Shown one piece after another: positions 5,985 to 6,989 of a stretch of 6,989 nt of DNA. The notes below the pieces were generated by a model. The model had not been told where the DNA came from. It did no database searches and worked only from the letters and a program-made list of their open reading frames with translations. Source of the stretch: Nitrospirota bacterium. GTDB taxonomy: Bacteria; Nitrospirota; CAKKRA01; 9FT-COMBO-42-15. The position numbers were made by a program, and so were the translations under genes. Position 1 is the stretch's first letter, and the number at the start of each line of letters is the position of its first letter. The stretch lies in the NCBI GenBank assembly GCA_016214425.1, contig JACRON010000027.1, forward strand, positions 1-6,989, read 5' to 3'.

Positions 5985-6003
5985 AATTTAAATGTTGTAT
6001 TTC

Positions 6004-6104
6004 TGTCATTCCTGCATGCCTCTGGCAGGAATCCAGTCTTACATCCCTGACAGAAACATTCAGAGCAGGCTGGATTCCCGCCCAAAAACGCTGCGGGAAT
6101 GACA
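6004..6104. repeat. Nested palindromic repeat with TGTCATTCC...GGAATGACA ends (MITE/REP-like)
   Basis: The 101-bp element has 9-bp terminal inverted repeats (TGTCATTCC 6004-6012 and GGAATGACA 6096-6104). Each half is itself a hairpin: ATTCCTGC 6008-6015 pairs with GCAGGAAT 6025-6032, and ATTCCCGC 6074-6081 pairs with GCGGGAAT 6093-6100. The halves are joined by CCAG (6033-6036) and CTGG (6070-6073), so the whole can fold as one long stem or as two. TTTCTGTCA at 6000-6008 also pairs with TGACAGAAA at 6048-6056. The GTCATTCC-CGC...GCGGGAATGAC pattern recalls repeats spread through many bacterial genomes, such as dRS3-type elements with ATTCCC/GGGAAT cores. It has no coding capacity. It sits between ruvX and the phasin-like gene and could act as transcript hairpin or processing site. 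Confidence 0.8.
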
Positions 6105-6106
6105 CC

Positions 6107-6131
6107 AAAAAAGTGTAAAGAGGTATTTACA
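6107..6131 (-). terminator. Weak intrinsic terminator candidate after the phasin-like gene
   Basis: On the minus strand TGTAAA and TTTACA (6131-6126 and 6119-6114) form a 6-bp AT-rich stem around a 6-base loop, then one C and six T (6112-6107). It lies ten bases past the stop of the phasin-like gene. The stem is weak, so termination would be partial; the adjoining palindromic repeat may add to it. It could separate alaS and the phasin-like gene from the ruvX run. Confidence 0.35.
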
Positions 6132-6140
6132 AACACTACA

Positions 6141-6461
6141 CTAATCTGTCTCTTCTTCCTTTATACCTTCCATCTTCTTTACCCTTGCAGACAATGCCTG
6201 AACCTTTTTCTCAAGCCTTTCAAAATCATCCTTTGATGGAATATTCATCTTCTCAAATGCCTTTTGAACAAATTCCCTGACATTCTTTTCCATGGTCTTT
6301 GTATTTTCTTCTGTCTTTGAAACAAATTCCTTGAACAGCTTAGCGCCTTCGCTCTTGCTCAGCTCGCCCTTTTTTACAAGCTCATCCACAAGCTCCTTTG
6401 CCTTTTCCTGCGCGCCTAACCCAATCATCATTGCCTTTTTTATTACATCCAACATTGTCAT
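6141..6461 (-). CDS. Phasin-like coiled-coil protein
   Basis: This 106-residue protein begins MTMLDVIKKAMMIGLGAQEK and is nearly all amphipathic helix: ELVDELVKKGELSKSEGAKL, a long charged stretch with VREFVQKAFEKM, then IPSKDDFERLEKKVQALSARVKKMEG at the end. That order, a short hydrophobic start, KKGELS-(K/E)-EGAKL, and a C-terminal heptad helix after a P-S-K-D-D-hinge, resembles the poly(hydroxyalkanoate) granule-associated/phasin family (PhaF/PhaI-like, PF05597) and small proteins of the same pattern found in organisms without PHA genes. No PHA synthase is visible here, so granule binding is not shown; a general helical scaffold role is equally possible. There is no signal peptide. ATG 6461 is chosen for the excellent ribosome site 7 bases upstream. 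It follows alaS by 21 bp. Confidence 0.65.
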   Translation of the reverse strand: MTMLDVIKKAMMIGLGAQEKAKELVDELVKKGELSKSEGAKLFKEFVSKTEENTKTMEKNVREFVQKAFEKMNIPSKDDFERLEKKVQALSARVKKMEGIKEEETD

Positions 6462-6466
6462 AACGC

Positions 6467-6475
6467 CACCTCCTT
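6467..6475 (-). promoter_or_regulatory. Near-perfect Shine-Dalgarno of the phasin-like gene
   Basis: On the minus strand AAGGAGGTG stands in the 21-bp gap after the alaS stop, with GGAGG 7 bases from ATG 6461. It fixes the start over the second ATG two codons later. It is far stronger than the sites of ruvX and mltG, so this small protein is probably made at high level relative to its neighbours. Confidence 0.75.
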
Positions 6476-6482
6476 TTTTATC

Positions 6483-6989
6483 TCACCGGTTAATCTTACT
6501 GCTGAGTTTGCTAATGCCTTCTACCACTGAATAAATCTTTTTCATTGCCTCATCAAGCCTGCTAATGTCCTTGCCGCCTGCCTGCGCCATATCAGGCCTG
6601 CCGCCTCCGCTGCCGCCTACAATGCCTGCTATCTCTTTTACAATATCTACTGCGCTATATTTTTCCTGAACATCCTTTGTTGCCATAACAACAATAGAAA
6701 CCTTGTCATCCTTTGCAGAGCCGAGTGCAATAATCCCTGATTTGATCTTGTCCCTTAATGAATCGCCGAATGTTCTGAGGTCTTTCATATCAAGGCCGTC
6801 AATCTTTTTAGACAAGACCTTAACCCCTTCAATTACCCTTGCCTCTACAATAATATCGCCTGCCTGAGAAGATGAAAGCCTTCCCTTTAACCTTTCTATT
6901 TCCTTTTCCTTTTCCTTTAAAAGCAGATTCAGCTTCTCAACCTTCGCAACAACATCAGATGGAGCAGCCTTCAGCGCCTCTGCCAAATT
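6483..6989 (-). CDS. alaS: Alanine--tRNA ligase, C-terminal part (5' part outside window)
   Basis: The frame is open to the right edge and stops at TGA 6483-6485, leaving the last 168 residues of AlaS, which charges tRNA-Ala. Visible are the end of a coiled-coil linker (KVEKLNLLLKEKEKEIERLKGRL) and then the DHHA1/C-Ala domain: VLSKKIDGLDMKDLRTFGD, KSGIIALGSAKDDKVSIVVM, the glycine-rich GIVGGSGGGRPDMAQAGGKD that is nearly diagnostic for AlaS, and a final helix ending SSKINR. This domain helps bring together aminoacylation and editing and binds the tRNA elbow. A TTG at 6986 is not a start; the sequence is clearly internal. The aminoacylation and HxxxH editing sites lie outside the window. The phasin-like gene follows 21 bp on, probably in the same transcript. 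Confidence 0.93.
   Translation of the reverse strand, partial: NLAEALKAAPSDVVAKVEKLNLLLKEKEKEIERLKGRLSSSQAGDIIVEARVIEGVKVLSKKIDGLDMKDLRTFGDSLRDKIKSGIIALGSAKDDKVSIVVMATKDVQEKYSAVDIVKEIAGIVGGSGGGRPDMAQAGGKDISRLDEAMKKIYSVVEGISKLSSKINR

Noticed and set aside
6004..6104. CRISPR or tRNA-like structure
   Set aside because: There is only one element with inverted, not direct, repeats and no spacers, and no cloverleaf or T-loop sequence is present.

Overview
The window looks like bacterial chromosome from an anaerobe-type Gram-negative lineage. The order alaS - small coiled-coil gene - ruvX - mltG, with deoC and deoB packed behind it and an archaemetzincin relic nearby, would fit Nitrospirota or a lineage of the former Deltaproteobacteria. 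That placement is inference from gene content and I hold it loosely. TGA, TAA and TAG all appear as ordinary stops, so the code is standard.

Right two thirds (about 2446-6989, all minus strand): a compact, intact run of core genes. In transcription order they are the 3' part of alaS, a phasin-like coiled-coil protein with a perfect Shine-Dalgarno, a roughly 100-bp nested palindromic repeat, ruvX, mltG, deoC, deoB and a DUF2007 protein. From ruvX onward the genes are 16 bp apart or overlap (TAATG, 23 bp, 8 bp, 8 bp), so they are probably co-transcribed and translationally coupled. deoB and deoC form a short deoxyribose-phosphate catabolic route (sugar 1-phosphate to 5-phosphate, then aldol cleavage). 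RuvX and MltG serve 16S rRNA maturation and cell-wall synthesis.

Left third (1-2453): a patch of decaying genes. The minus-strand run continues into a Tat-exported DUF362 gene broken by an internal deletion plus frameshift, then a C-terminal relic of an archaemetzincin protease. On the plus strand, reading inward from the left edge, are the end of a probable spermidine-synthase-like protein with a strong hairpin after its stop, a promoter, an intact DUF433 antitoxin, a DUF5615 toxin of which only the first 13 and last ~17 codons remain, and a PNPOx-fold flavoprotein gene split by one in-frame TGA.

The main result is that four damaged genes lie side by side, next to a healthy operon. Three of them have lost sequence by deletion: internally in the toxin and DUF362 genes, and at the 5' end in the archaemetzincin gene. 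The antitoxin outlived its toxin. I see no CRISPR array, tRNA, rRNA or intact transposase. I found no convincing new multi-gene system; the interest lies in the relics and the repeat.
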